Shown here: one piece after another, positions 42,034-50,791 of the stretch | Numbering within the stretch: the first letter of the stretch is position 1 | Layout: each line of letters starts with the position of its first letter | Source of the DNA: Aeromicrobium piscarium | GTDB taxonomy: Bacteria; Actinomycetota; Actinomycetes; Propionibacteriales; Nocardioidaceae | DNA: 64,000 bases | Direction of reading: 5' to 3' | Assembly: GCF_007421815.1 (NCBI RefSeq) | Contig: NZ_VLNT01000012.1 | Span: forward strand, 1 to 64,000 | Made by a program: the position numbers and the translations under genes | Notes under the pieces: generated by a model | The model's input: the letters and a program-made list of their open reading frames with translations, nothing else | What the model was told of the DNA's origin: nothing | Databases searched by the model: none

Positions 42034-42042
42034 TCACGTGGA

Positions 42043-42657
42043 TCAGTCGAGGATTCCGCGTTGCCGGGCCACCGCGACGGCGGCCGTGCGCGAGGTGACG
42101 TCGAGCTTCTCGAAGATGTGCGCAAGGTGCGTCTTCACCGTCGCCTTCGACAGGAAGAGCACCACCGCGATGTCGTCATTGGAACGCCCCTGTGCCACCA
42201 GCTCGAGCACCTCGAGCTCGCGCGGCGAGAGGCTGACCCCCGGCGCGCGCATCCGCTGCAGCAGACGCCGCTGCACCGCCGGGCCTAGAGCCGGGCGCCC
42301 CGCCGCGGCATCGCGGATCGCCGCGGCGAGCTCCTCGGTCGGGGCATCCTTCAGCACATATCCGGTCGCCCCCGCCTCGACCGCGGTGACGATATCGGCA
42401 TCCGAGTCGTAGGTGGTGAGCACGAGGACGGGAGGACCGCCGGCGGCGACGATCCGGCGGGCCGCCTCTGCCCCGCCGAGACGGCCCTCGCCGAAGCGCA
42501 GGTCGGTCAGCACCACATCGGTCTCGGGATCGGCGGCGAGCAGCTCCTCGGCGGTCGCGTACTCGGCCACCACGGTCATGTCCGATTGCGCGTCGAGCAG
42601 GGCGCGCAACCCGGCGCGCACCACCGGATGATCGTCGGCCAGCACCACACGGATCAC
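42043..42657 (-). CDS. NarL/LuxR-type response regulator
   Basis: 204 residues. Receiver domain with phospho-acceptor aspartate in DVVLTDLRFG, acidic pocket at LADDHP, conserved Thr in LVLTTYDSD and Lys in YVLKDAP. The C-terminal LuxR HTH is LSPRELEVLELVAQGRSNDD, IAVVLFLSKATVKTHLAHIF. It overlaps the histidine kinase gene by 4 bp. The pair faces an ABC transporter operon that it may control. Confidence 0.93.
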   Translation of the reverse strand: MIRVVLADDHPVVRAGLRALLDAQSDMTVVAEYATAEELLAADPETDVVLTDLRFGEGRLGGAEAARRIVAAGGPPVLVLTTYDSDADIVTAVEAGATGYVLKDAPTEELAAAIRDAAAGRPALGPAVQRRLLQRMRAPGVSLSPRELEVLELVAQGRSNDDIAVVLFLSKATVKTHLAHIFEKLDVTSRTAAVAVARQRGILD

Positions 42658-43784
42658 GTCGGCACCTCCACCGCGACGGCCGTGCCGGACGGACCGGTCT
42701 CGATATCGACCTGGCCGCCCAGATCCTCGATCCTGGACCGCAACGCGCGCAGTCCGAAACCGAGCTCGCCATCGAAGCCGGTCCCGTCGTCGACGACATC
42801 GAGCACCACCGCCCCGTCGACATAGCTCAGGGTGACGTCGACCCGCGAGGCCCCGGCATGCTGCTCGACATTCGCGAGCGCCGACTGCGCCACCCGCACC
42901 AGCGCCGCCGCCACCTCGACCGGAATCACCCGCGGTTCCCCCGTCACCGTCAGGCTCGCCTGCGGCCCGACGACCCGACCGACAACGCGGCCGATCGCCT
43001 CGTCCACCGAGGACTCGGCGAGATCCGCGGGAGCGAGTCCGCGCACGAAGCGACGCGCCTCCGCGAGATTGTCCCGCGCCACCTGCCGGGCCCGGGCGAC
43101 ACCCGAGTCATCCCCGGTCTCCTCGGCGACCCGCAACAGCAGCTCGATCGAGCTGAACCCCTGGGCCAGGGTGTCGTGGATCTCGCGGGCGAGACGCTCT
43201 CGCTCGGCCGCCACGCCGCGCGCATGCTCCGAGGCGGCCAGCCGCTCTCGCGTGGCGACCAGCTCGCCGATCAGCTCCTGCCGCTCCTCGGACTCGCGCA
43301 GCACCGCCTCCAGGCCGAGCACGACCCCCACGGCCACCGCCGCCCCGATGACCGGACCCAGCACCGCGCCGACCGGATTCAAGTCCTGCGCGAGTCCCCC
43401 AGCCACCGCAACCGCCGTCGTCGCCACCACAGCCGCCACTCCCCGCAACGGCCCGAGCACGTGCATCTGCAGCAACGTCAAGGGGAACGCGAGCCAGATC
43501 CCTCCCGGGCCCCCTGCCAGCAGCAGAACCACCCAGGCGAGGAACAAAGCACCCATCCAGGCTCCGTCGGGCCACCAGGCGCCACGGCTCGCCCGCACCG
43601 GCCGACGGCGGATGTCGACACGCAGCCGACCCGCCACGTAGACCACCGCGAAGACGCCCGCCGCGATCAGTGCCCGTCCATCGGTACCCGCCTGGACCAC
43701 CACCAGCACCAGCAGCCCGGCGAACAGCAGATCGTGGCCGAGCTGGAGGGCGCGAGTGATCGCGGCGACCCGGAACGTGTTCAC
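42654..43784 (-). CDS. Membrane sensor histidine kinase (NarX/DesK-like HPK7)
   Basis: 376 residues. About five hydrophobic helices fill residues 1-155. The dimerisation and phospho-acceptor helix is RERLAREIHDTLAQGFSSIE with the histidine in EIHDT. The ATPase lid contains DVVDDGTGFDGELGFGLRALRSR. This short HATPase with the HDxL[A/T]QG H-box is the NarL-partner class. No large extracytoplasmic sensor domain is present, so the signal is probably sensed in the membrane. Confidence 0.92.
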   Translation of the reverse strand: MNTFRVAAITRALQLGHDLLFAGLLVLVVVQAGTDGRALIAAGVFAVVYVAGRLRVDIRRRPVRASRGAWWPDGAWMGALFLAWVVLLLAGGPGGIWLAFPLTLLQMHVLGPLRGVAAVVATTAVAVAGGLAQDLNPVGAVLGPVIGAAVAVGVVLGLEAVLRESEERQELIGELVATRERLAASEHARGVAAERERLAREIHDTLAQGFSSIELLLRVAEETGDDSGVARARQVARDNLAEARRFVRGLAPADLAESSVDEAIGRVVGRVVGPQASLTVTGEPRVIPVEVAAALVRVAQSALANVEQHAGASRVDVTLSYVDGAVVLDVVDDGTGFDGELGFGLRALRSRIEDLGGQVDIETGPSGTAVAVEVPT

Positions 43785-43890
43785 AGATCCACGCTAGCGC
43801 CCGCGGGCCCTCCCCATCGGCCGAAAGGTTGATCCGAGGACCGCCCCCGGAGCCGATCCGCACGGCGCCCGCGCGAACGAGAGTGGAGCC

Positions 43891-44937
43891 ATGTTCGTCG
43901 CCCTCCGTGATCTGCGCTTCGCCACCGGCCGCTTCGCCCTGATGACCACCGTCATCGTGCTGGTCAGCTTCCTCGTCGGATTCCTCGCCTCACTCACCTC
44001 GGGTCTGGCGCGCGAGTCCACCTCCGCCATCACCGACCTGCCCACCGACCGGCTCGCCTTCGCCACCCGCGACGGCCAGAGCCCGGACTTCACCTCCTCC
44101 TCGGTGACCGCCGAGGACGTCGACGCGTGGGCATCGACCCCCGGCGTCGACTCGGCCGAGGCGCTCGGGATCGCCACCACGCGCGCGTCGGCCGGAGACA
44201 CCACGGCCTCCGTGACCACCTTCGCCGCCGAACCGGGCAGCACCCTCGTCGACACGGAGATCCACGACGGTTCCGTCGTCCTCACCCCCGCCGCCGCGGA
44301 GGACCTCGGCCATCCGGACACCGTGACGATCGGCGAGCAGACCTTCGAGGTCGCCGACGCGTCCATCGCCGACACCTCCTATGCGCACACCCCCGTCGTC
44401 TGGATGACCCTCGACGACTGGCAGCCGATCGGAGCCCCGGGAGGTTCCGGTGACACCGCGACCGTGGTCGCGATCGACGGCACCCCCGAGCACACGATCG
44501 ACGACATGACCACCCTGGACCTGCGAGACGCCCGCTCCGCGATCAGCTCCTTCTCCTCCGAGAACGGGTCACTCATGACGATGCAGGCCTTCCTCGTCGC
44601 GATCTCGGCCCTCGTCGTCGGCGCCTTCTTCTCCGTCTGGACGATGAGCCGCGGCGACGACATCGCCGTGCTCAAAGCCCTCGGCGGCTCGACGCGCTAT
44701 CTCCTGCGCGATGCCATCGGCCAGGCCGTATTGGTGCTCGTGATCGGTGTCGGCGCGGGAATGGGGCTCTCGGCCCTCACCTCGGCGCTGCTCGACGGAG
44801 TGCTGCCGGTGAGCATCTCGCTCTCCACGACCCTCGCCCCCGCCGCGCTGCTGGTGGGCGTCGGGCTCATCGGCGCCGGCCTCGCGGTCTGGCGCATCAC
44901 CCGCATCGACCCCCACGCGGCCCTCGCCGCCCGCTGA
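43891..44937 (+). CDS. FtsX-type ABC transporter permease (348 aa)
   Basis: One N-terminal helix (FALMTTVIVLVSFLVGFLAS), an extracellular domain (about 40-225), then three helices (MQAFLVAISALVVGAFFSV, VLVLVIGVGAGMGLSALTS, LAPAALLVGVGLIGAGLAVW) with the cytoplasmic MSRGDDIAVLKALGGSTRY loop: a single FtsX domain, so it should work as a dimer. The start ATG at 43891 has GAG...GGAGCC upstream. It pairs with the ATPase at 44949, 11 bp on. Confidence 0.88.
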   Translation: MFVALRDLRFATGRFALMTTVIVLVSFLVGFLASLTSGLARESTSAITDLPTDRLAFATRDGQSPDFTSSSVTAEDVDAWASTPGVDSAEALGIATTRASAGDTTASVTTFAAEPGSTLVDTEIHDGSVVLTPAAAEDLGHPDTVTIGEQTFEVADASIADTSYAHTPVVWMTLDDWQPIGAPGGSGDTATVVAIDGTPEHTIDDMTTLDLRDARSAISSFSSENGSLMTMQAFLVAISALVVGAFFSVWTMSRGDDIAVLKALGGSTRYLLRDAIGQAVLVLVIGVGAGMGLSALTSALLDGVLPVSISLSTTLAPAALLVGVGLIGAGLAVWRITRIDPHAALAAR

Positions 44938-44948
44938 ACGGAGCACCC

Positions 44949-45665
44949 ATGGATCTGCATCTCGACGACATCGTCCTCACCTACCCCGACGGCGACTCCA
45001 CGCTCACGGCAGTCGACCACGTGACCCTGACGGTTCCGTCGGGCACGACCACCGCACTCCTCGGGCCCTCGGGTTCGGGCAAGTCCAGCCTGCTCGCCGT
45101 CGCGGGAGGACTCACCCGGCCGACCGCGGGCGAGGTGCGCATCGGCGACACCACCGTGGTCACTCCGACCACCACGCTCGCGGAGGCGACGGCGATGCGT
45201 CTCGATCGCATCGGCATCGTCTTCCAGCAGCCGCAGCTACTGGCCTCCCTCACCGCGCTGGAGCAGCTCGAACTGCACGAGCATCTGCGTGGCCGGCGTG
45301 CTCACGAAGGCCGGGAGGAAGCCGAGTCCCTGCTGGCGGCCGTCGGACTCGGCGATCAGCTGCATCGGCGACCAGGCGATCTGTCCGGCGGTCAACGTCA
45401 GCGGGTCGCGATCGCCCGGGCGCTCATGGGGTCACCGCAGGTGCTGCTGGTCGACGAGCCGACCTCGGCCCTCGACCACGAACGTGGCACCCAGATCATC
45501 GAGCTGATCACCGGGCTTGCGCGTGAGAACGACGCAGCGACGCTGATCGTCTCGCACGACGAGTCCACGCTCGGTTCCGTGGACGCGATGTGTCTTCTCG
45601 TCGACGGGTCGCTCGTCCCCTCCTCCGAACCAGTGGCACCCGCGACCAGGCAGGGCGGTGAGTAG
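44949..45665 (+). CDS. ABC transporter ATP-binding protein, MacB/LolD type
   Basis: 238 residues: Walker A LGPSGSGKSSL, Q-loop IVFQQPQLLASL, signature LSGGQRQRVAIARAL, Walker B VLLVDEPTSALDHE and H-loop SHDE. Partner of the FtsX-like permease, divergent from the two-component system as in bacitracin/lantibiotic resistance modules. Its stop codon TAG (45663) lies inside the family 1 repeat that follows (GGCGGTGAGTAG). Confidence 0.92.
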   Translation: MDLHLDDIVLTYPDGDSTLTAVDHVTLTVPSGTTTALLGPSGSGKSSLLAVAGGLTRPTAGEVRIGDTTVVTPTTTLAEATAMRLDRIGIVFQQPQLLASLTALEQLELHEHLRGRRAHEGREEAESLLAAVGLGDQLHRRPGDLSGGQRQRVAIARALMGSPQVLLVDEPTSALDHERGTQIIELITGLARENDAATLIVSHDESTLGSVDAMCLLVDGSLVPSSEPVAPATRQGGE

Positions 45666-45730
45666 GCGTCCGTCTGAGCGCAGAAATGGCCGCTGACGCA
45701 CCGCCCAGGGGCGGCGGTGAGTCAGCGGCC
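45654..45730. repeat. Family 1 repeat variant, copy f, overlapping two gene ends
   Basis: GGGCGGTGAGTAGGCGTCCGTC and GACGCACCGCCC with a further GGCGGTGAGTCAGCGG. It supplies the last codons and stop of the ATPase and reaches into the stop of the convergent crotonase. Confidence 0.6.
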
Positions 45731-46471
45731 GGTGAAGTTCGCGGCACGCTTCTCGATGAAGGCGGCCTTGCCCTCCTCGTGATCGGCCGTGCCGGCGAGC
45801 TCGGTCTGCCCGGCGGCCTCGCGATCGAGGGTCGCGCCCAGGGTCGGCAGGCTCGCCGCGTTGACGGCCTCCTTCGTCCTCGCATAGGCCACCGTCGGGC
45901 CAGCCGCGAAACGCGCGACGGTCTGTTCGACCGCGGCGTCGAAATCCTCATCGGCCACCGTCTGGGTCAGCAGCCCCCACTCCACGGCCAGCTCGGCCGG
46001 CAGCTTCTCGCCGCTGAGCAGCAGCCGCATCGCCCGCGTGCGTCCGATCGACGCCGCCAACAGCTCGGTGGCCGCGCCATCGGGCATCAGGCCGATGTTG
46101 ACGAAGGCCTGCAGCACATAGCCCGAGGTCTTCGCGATGGAGACATCGCAGGCCACCACGATCGAGCAGCCGACGCCGGCCGCGATGCCATTGACGGCCG
46201 CGACCACGGGGAACGGAGCATCGGTGATGGTGTGGATGAGCCGGTCGATCGCCTCGAGGATGCCGGGATTGACCGTGTCCTTGGCCATCGCCGCGCCCGA
46301 GGAGAACGCGCGCCCCTCGCCGGTGATGACCGCGACGCGGACGCCCTCGGCATTCGCGAGCGCGTCGCTGATGTCGTTGACCATCGCGGTGTCGAGCGCG
46401 TTGAGCCGATCGGGGCGGTTGATGGTGATGCGCAGGACGCCGTCGCGGCGATCCACCAATACGTCGGTCAT
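45722..46471 (-). CDS. Enoyl-CoA hydratase/isomerase (crotonase) family protein
   Basis: About 249 residues. Oxyanion-hole motifs are GEGRAFSSGAAMAKD and AAVNGIAAGVGCSIVVACD. The second half has GLMPDGAATELLAASIG in the position of the catalytic loop. The exact reaction in the superfamily is uncertain. GAAGG lies five bases before the ATG at 46471. A second ATG at 46486 overlaps the hydrolase stop as ATGA and could also be used. It is the second gene of a hydrolase-crotonase operon. Confidence 0.85.
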   Translation of the reverse strand: MTDVLVDRRDGVLRITINRPDRLNALDTAMVNDISDALANAEGVRVAVITGEGRAFSSGAAMAKDTVNPGILEAIDRLIHTITDAPFPVVAAVNGIAAGVGCSIVVACDVSIAKTSGYVLQAFVNIGLMPDGAATELLAASIGRTRAMRLLLSGEKLPAELAVEWGLLTQTVADEDFDAAVEQTVARFAAGPTVAYARTKEAVNAASLPTLGATLDREAAGQTELAGTADHEEGKAAFIEKRAANFTGR

Positions 46472-46482
46472 CGTGCCTTCTT

Positions 46483-47343
46483 TCATCGCGTGGGTCTCCA
46501 TTGTCCGAGCAGGGTCTGCAGCGCCGCGATGAGCGCGACGGGCTGATCGATCATGATGTGGTGCCCCGCATCGGGGATGACCGTCACCGGCACCGTGCCG
46601 CCCAGGCGCTCGCGGACCGTCTCGGTGATGTCGATCGTGGCCATGCCGCGCTCGCCGCGTAGCAGCACGACCTCGCAGGCGGCACCCCGCAGATCCTCCG
46701 GCTCCATCATCGAGTTGACGAAGACGCGGGGGTCGAACTTCCACCGCCAGCCCTCGGCCTCCTCGCACACCGACCCCTCGGCGATGTGCCGCATGACGTA
46801 CGCGAGCTGCACCTCGTCCTCGGGAAGCGTCCGGAAGCGGGCGAGGATCGTCTCCCGGTCGGGGTAGTAGCGCGGCGTGTCATAGACCCGCTGATGGCGA
46901 CGCTCAGTCGATTCGGCCGAGAGCTTGTGCACCGGCGAGTCGATCGCCACCGCACCACGCAGCCGGTCACCGTGGTCGCGCGCGGCGGTGAGGGCCACGA
47001 AGCCGCCCATCGAGTGTCCGTAGACGACCGGCGGCTCAGCGGACTCGGCACCCGCCACCGCCAGGACCTCACGTGCCCAGGTCTCCAGGTCGTAGCTCTC
47101 GCGTCGTCCGCTGTCACCATGACCGGAGAGATCGATGGCCAGGACGCGGTGCTCGGCGGCCAGATGCGGGCCGATGTGGTCCCACCATCCGCTGTGCGCG
47201 GCGCCGCCGTGGACGAGGACGACCACGGTCGCGCCCTGCGGCCCCCAGGCCCGGTACCGGATCGACGTGCCCTCGACCTCGACCGACAGCAGCTCGGGCC
47301 GCTGCGCAAGGGCCGCGGAGTACCACTGGGGAATGTCGCTCAC
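46483..47343 (-). CDS. Alpha/beta-hydrolase
   Basis: 286 residues. Oxyanion HG motif VLVHGGAAHSGW, nucleophile elbow VYGHSMGGFVA (serine), and the late DAGHHIMIDQP histidine; the acid is probably in the LRGERG region. This is the classic catalytic triad of soluble alpha/beta-hydrolases. The substrate is unknown; coupling to a crotonase suggests acyl or CoA-linked compounds. Starts at ATG 47343. Confidence 0.9.
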   Translation of the reverse strand: MSDIPQWYSAALAQRPELLSVEVEGTSIRYRAWGPQGATVVVLVHGGAAHSGWWDHIGPHLAAEHRVLAIDLSGHGDSGRRESYDLETWAREVLAVAGAESAEPPVVYGHSMGGFVALTAARDHGDRLRGAVAIDSPVHKLSAESTERRHQRVYDTPRYYPDRETILARFRTLPEDEVQLAYVMRHIAEGSVCEEAEGWRWKFDPRVFVNSMMEPEDLRGAACEVVLLRGERGMATIDITETVRERLGGTVPVTVIPDAGHHIMIDQPVALIAALQTLLGQWRPTR

Positions 47344-47408
47344 CCGCTCACCGTAGTAGGTCGGATGCTCCTCCCGATGCCACGGGTTGGTGATGATGCG
47401 TCGCCACG

Positions 47409-47460
47409 GGCGGTGCGAGACGCACCTCTCGAGCCTGCCGAGAGGTGCCCGCGTCCCCCG
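47409..47460. repeat. Short family 1 repeat, copy j
   Basis: GGCGGTGCGAGACGCACCTCTC with GAGAGGTGC...: one inward-facing pair with the CACCTCTC/GAGAGGTG core. Lies between the hydrolase start and the nitroreductase stop. Confidence 0.5.
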
Positions 47461-47472
47461 AGAAGGGGCGGC

Positions 47473-48138
47473 TCAGTCGTGGAAGCGGACCGCCTCCGCG
47501 ACCGGCACCCGACGACTGCGGAAGGAGTTGGCCGGGTGGTCACGGTCGGGGTGGCCGAAGGAGATCGCACAGACCATCTTGCGGTCGTCGTCCCACTCGA
47601 ACCAGTCGCGCAGGAACTCCGCCTTCTGCGCGAGGGCCGCCTGGGCGATCGCGCCGAGACCGTGGGACTCGATCGCGAGCAGGAAGGTCTGCACGTAGGA
47701 CCCCACGTCGACGAGCGCGTACACGCCCACACTGGCGGGCACCGTGATGAACGCGGCGTGCGGCGCTCCGAAGAAGTCGAAGTTCAGCAGCATCTGGCGA
47801 GCGGACCCCTCGCGATCGCCGCGCTCTACCCCCACTGCCTCGTACAGCTGCCACCCGACCTCGCGACGCCGGTCACGGTAGACGCCCTCATAGGAGCCCG
47901 GGAACTCGAAATCGCTGCCCCAGCGGTCGTCCTCGGCGAGCGCCTTGCGCAACCGGTCCAGGGCCGCGCCGCTGACGATCTCCGTCTGCCACGGCTGGGT
48001 GTTGCACCAGGACGGCGCGCGCTGGGCCGTGGTCACGATCTGCTCCAGCACCTCACTGCTCACCGGCCCTGGGGCATAGCCTCGGCAGCTGCCACGACGT
48101 CCGACGAGGTCGTCGAACAGGACATTCTCCTCCGCCAT
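47473..48138 (-). CDS. Nitroreductase-family flavoprotein
   Basis: 221 residues from the ATG at 48138. FMN-binding arginines in RRGSCRGYAP, then QRAPSWCNTQPWQ, the typical RxSxRxY and PSxxNxQPW motifs. Further on GAPHAAFITVP and IESHGLGAIAQAAL. The family reduces nitroaromatics or dehydrogenates with NAD(P)H via FMN. The ribosome-binding site is weak; an in-frame ATG at 48156 is a second choice. Divergent from the SDR at 48191. Confidence 0.92.
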   Translation of the reverse strand: MAEENVLFDDLVGRRGSCRGYAPGPVSSEVLEQIVTTAQRAPSWCNTQPWQTEIVSGAALDRLRKALAEDDRWGSDFEFPGSYEGVYRDRRREVGWQLYEAVGVERGDREGSARQMLLNFDFFGAPHAAFITVPASVGVYALVDVGSYVQTFLLAIESHGLGAIAQAALAQKAEFLRDWFEWDDDRKMVCAISFGHPDRDHPANSFRSRRVPVAEAVRFHD

Positions 48139-48190
48139 GCAGCGAGAATAGGCCATGATGGGGAGACATCCGACGCAGTGGAGGTTCTCG

Positions 48191-49051
48191 ATGTCCCTGG
48201 CAGGTACGACGATGATCATGTCCGGCGGCAGCCGTGGTATCGGTGAGGCGATCGCCGTCCGGGCGGCGCGCGACGGCGCGAACGTGGCCCTGCTGGCCAA
48301 GTCCGCCGAGCCCCATCCCCAGCTCCCCGGCACCATCTACACCGCCGCTCAGGCGATCGAGGAGGCGGGCGGTCACGCGCTTCCCCTCGTCGGCGATATC
48401 CGCGATGACGCCTTCGTCACCGATGCCGTCGCCCAGACCGCCGAGCGATTCGGCGGCATCGATCTCGTCGTCAACAACGCGAGCGCCATCGATCTCTCGC
48501 GCACCGAGGACCTGTCGATGAAGAAGTACGATCTGATGACGCAGATCAACAGCCGTGGGGCGTTCCTGCTGTCGAAGCTCTGCATCGAGCACCTGCGCGC
48601 CTCGGCCAATCCGCACATCCTGACGCTCTCCCCGCCGCTGCTGACCGATCCGAAGTGGTTCGGGCAGTACACCGGTTACGCGATCGCGAAGTACGGCATG
48701 AGCCTGGTGACGCTCGGACTCTCGGAGGAACTGCGCGCCGACGGGATCGCGGCCAACTCGCTGTGGCCGCGCACCGCCATCGACACCGCCGCCGTGCGCA
48801 ATGTGGTGGGTCCGGGACTGGAGACATCGTCGCGGACACCGCAGATCATGGCCGACGCCGCCTACGCGATCCTCACCAAGCCGGCCCGCGAGGTCACGGG
48901 CAATTTCTTCATCGACGATGACGTCCTCGAGGCCGAGGGGGTCACCGACTTCTCCGTCTATCTCAACGGCGGCAGTGAGGAGGACCTCGCGTTGGACTTC
49001 TGGGTCGAGGCCAAGGGTGCCGTCGGCGCGGACCCGACGAGGAGGCTCTGA
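48191..49051 (+). CDS. SDR-family oxidoreductase (HSDL2-like)
   Basis: 286 residues from ATG 48191 (GGAGGT upstream; the frame is open to 48155). Rossmann MSGGSRGIGEAIAVRAARDG, the KSAEPHPQLPGTIYTAAQ block typical of HSDL2/SCP-2-linked SDRs, VVNNASAIDL, YAIAKYGMSL with Tyr/Lys, and LWPRTAIDTAA. The usual serine is in LTLSPPL. It overlaps the downstream esterase start by one base, so the two are co-translated. Confidence 0.9.
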   Translation: MSLAGTTMIMSGGSRGIGEAIAVRAARDGANVALLAKSAEPHPQLPGTIYTAAQAIEEAGGHALPLVGDIRDDAFVTDAVAQTAERFGGIDLVVNNASAIDLSRTEDLSMKKYDLMTQINSRGAFLLSKLCIEHLRASANPHILTLSPPLLTDPKWFGQYTGYAIAKYGMSLVTLGLSEELRADGIAANSLWPRTAIDTAAVRNVVGPGLETSSRTPQIMADAAYAILTKPAREVTGNFFIDDDVLEAEGVTDFSVYLNGGSEEDLALDFWVEAKGAVGADPTRRL

Positions 49052-49962
49052 TGCCCGTCGATCCCCAGCTGAGGGGGCTACTCGAGCTCCTCGAGACGAC
49101 TCCGTCGATGCCCGAGCTCGGCGTGGACGGTGCCCGTGCGGCGATGAGGGCGCTGACCGTCGACGCCCGCACGCCCGATCAGGTCATTCCCGTCGGATCC
49201 GTCGAGGAGACGGTGATCGCCGACCGGCCGGCACGCGTCTACCGCCCGGAGACCTCCGGCCCTGTGCCGACCGTGTTGTTCCTTCATGGTGGCGGCTGGG
49301 TGGTCGGCGATCTCGACACCCACGACAACGCGGCCCGGGCGATCTGCCGCGGCGCTGAAGCCGTGGTCGTGTCCCTCGACTACCGACTCGCGCCGGAGCA
49401 TCCCTTCCCGGCCGCGGCCGATGACGCGGTGGCGGCGGCCGAACACCTCGCGACGCGTCTCGATGAGTACGGCGGAGACGACCGCTTCGGGGTGGCCGGC
49501 GACAGCGCCGGAGGCAATCTCGCCGCGATCGCGGCGCAGCGAGTGCCCGCGGTCACCGCGCAGTTCCTCATCTACCCGGCGGTCGACTCCGATCCGGCGG
49601 GCGACTACCCCTCCCGTGTCGAGAACGCGCACGGCTACTTCCTCGACGCGCCGACGATGGCGTGGTTCGTGGAGCAGTACGCCCCGGGCACGCCCCCGGC
49701 CGAGGATCCGCACTACGCGCCGCTGCGGGCCGACAGTCTCGACGGCCTCGCTCCCGCGGTCGTGCTCACGGCCGAGTTCGATCCTCTCCGCGACGAGGGA
49801 GAGGCCTATGCCGCCGCCCTGGAGAAGGCCGGGGTGCCGGTGATCCTCCGTCGCTACGACGGGCTCATCCACGGGTTCCTCGACATGGGAATGGTGTCGA
49901 CCACGGCGCAGGCGGCGGTCGACGATTCCATCGCGCTCTTCGCGGAGGTGCTCAGGCGCTGA
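49051..49962 (+). CDS. Alpha/beta-hydrolase of the hormone-sensitive-lipase family (esterase)
   Basis: 303 residues. LFLHGGGWVVGDL is the HGGG oxyanion motif, VAGDSAGGNLA the GDSAG nucleophile, EFDPLRDEG the acid, and LIHGFLDMG the histidine. This is a complete HSL/family IV carboxylesterase. It is coupled to the SDR gene upstream, and its stop overlaps the OsmC gene on the other strand by about 11 bp. Confidence 0.92.
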   Translation: MPVDPQLRGLLELLETTPSMPELGVDGARAAMRALTVDARTPDQVIPVGSVEETVIADRPARVYRPETSGPVPTVLFLHGGGWVVGDLDTHDNAARAICRGAEAVVVSLDYRLAPEHPFPAAADDAVAAAEHLATRLDEYGGDDRFGVAGDSAGGNLAAIAAQRVPAVTAQFLIYPAVDSDPAGDYPSRVENAHGYFLDAPTMAWFVEQYAPGTPPAEDPHYAPLRADSLDGLAPAVVLTAEFDPLRDEGEAYAAALEKAGVPVILRRYDGLIHGFLDMGMVSTTAQAAVDDSIALFAEVLRR

Positions 49963-50380
49963 GACCGGTCACGACCGGTGTGCCGAGCTCGACCGTGCGC
50001 GACACGGTGCAGAGCCGGTCGTGGGATCGCTCTACGGCGGTGGGCAGGCGCTCGGCCATCTGCCGGCCCGCTTCGTCGTCGGGGAAGGTGACGTCGAAGC
50101 CGACCGCGATGTCCTCGAGGCGGTTGCCGTCGGCGTCGGAGACCTTGATCCCCGAGGCCGACACATCGAAACGCGAGGGCTGGCTCTTCTTGGTGGTGAG
50201 GAAGTCGACATCGATCGCGGTGCAGCCGGCGATCGCGGCGAGCAGCAGCTCGACCGGTGTGAAGTCGGCGTCCTCGCCGTGCCCGATCTCCAGCACTCCA
50301 CCGCGGACGTTCTCGATGCGGTAGCGACCCTGGGCCGTGCGTGAGAGGTGGATACTGCGCAGATTCGACTCGTCGCTCAT
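49952..50380 (-). CDS. OsmC-family peroxidase
   Basis: 142 residues. The TPVELLLAAIAGCTAID helix carries the first redox cysteine and HDRLCTVSRTV the second, as in the OsmC/Ohr fold. The family reduces organic hydroperoxides with these thiols. It starts at ATG 50380 and converges on the esterase. Confidence 0.88.
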   Translation of the reverse strand: MSDESNLRSIHLSRTAQGRYRIENVRGGVLEIGHGEDADFTPVELLLAAIAGCTAIDVDFLTTKKSQPSRFDVSASGIKVSDADGNRLEDIAVGFDVTFPDDEAGRQMAERLPTAVERSHDRLCTVSRTVELGTPVVTGLSA

Positions 50381-50522
50381 GACGGCACTGTCCCACAGGA
50401 TGGACCCCTCCGCGGGGTACGGCTGGCCAGTGAGCGTCGCGGTGCGTGGTGAACCACCGGTCGCACCACCGCGCGGTCAGCGACCCGGGACGACGAAGGA
50501 TACGACTTCGTGGTCGTCATAG

Positions 50523-50576
50523 CCGCCACAGAGTCACATCTTTCCCGGCAAGGGCACGAAGGATGTGACTCGGCGG
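50523..50576. repeat. Intergenic stem-loop CCGCC...GAGTCACATC / GATGTGACTC GGCGG
   Basis: Ten- and five-base paired blocks separated by short mismatches. Related wording (GAGGATGTGACTCC) occurs at 27277. It lies in the 411-bp gap 50381..50791. The rest of the gap holds the family 1 repeat at 50631, two short GGATACGAC-like sequences and no gene. Confidence 0.5.
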
Positions 50577-50630
50577 TTGCGATAGCTACCCCAAGGTCAT
50601 ATCCTCAGTCGCCACCTCGTCCCCGTCACC

Positions 50631-50746
50631 AGGGCGGCGCGACAACGTCCTTCCGCAGGAAAGAACGGACGCCTACTCACCGCCCCGGCTCGCAGATGGA
50701 CGCCTATTCACCGCCCTCGGCAGGGATGGGCGATGAGTCACTGCCG
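50631..50746. repeat. Family 1 repeat variant, copy g
   Basis: GGGCGGCGCGACAACGTCC faces GGACGCCTACTCACCGCCCC and GGACGCCTATTCACCGCCC, then GGCGATGAGTCACTGCC. It shares the GGACGC core with copies e and f. Confidence 0.6.
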
Positions 50747-50791
50747 GGCGGCTCACCCGGCGGGGGCGGCTGATCGTGGCACGATGAACAG

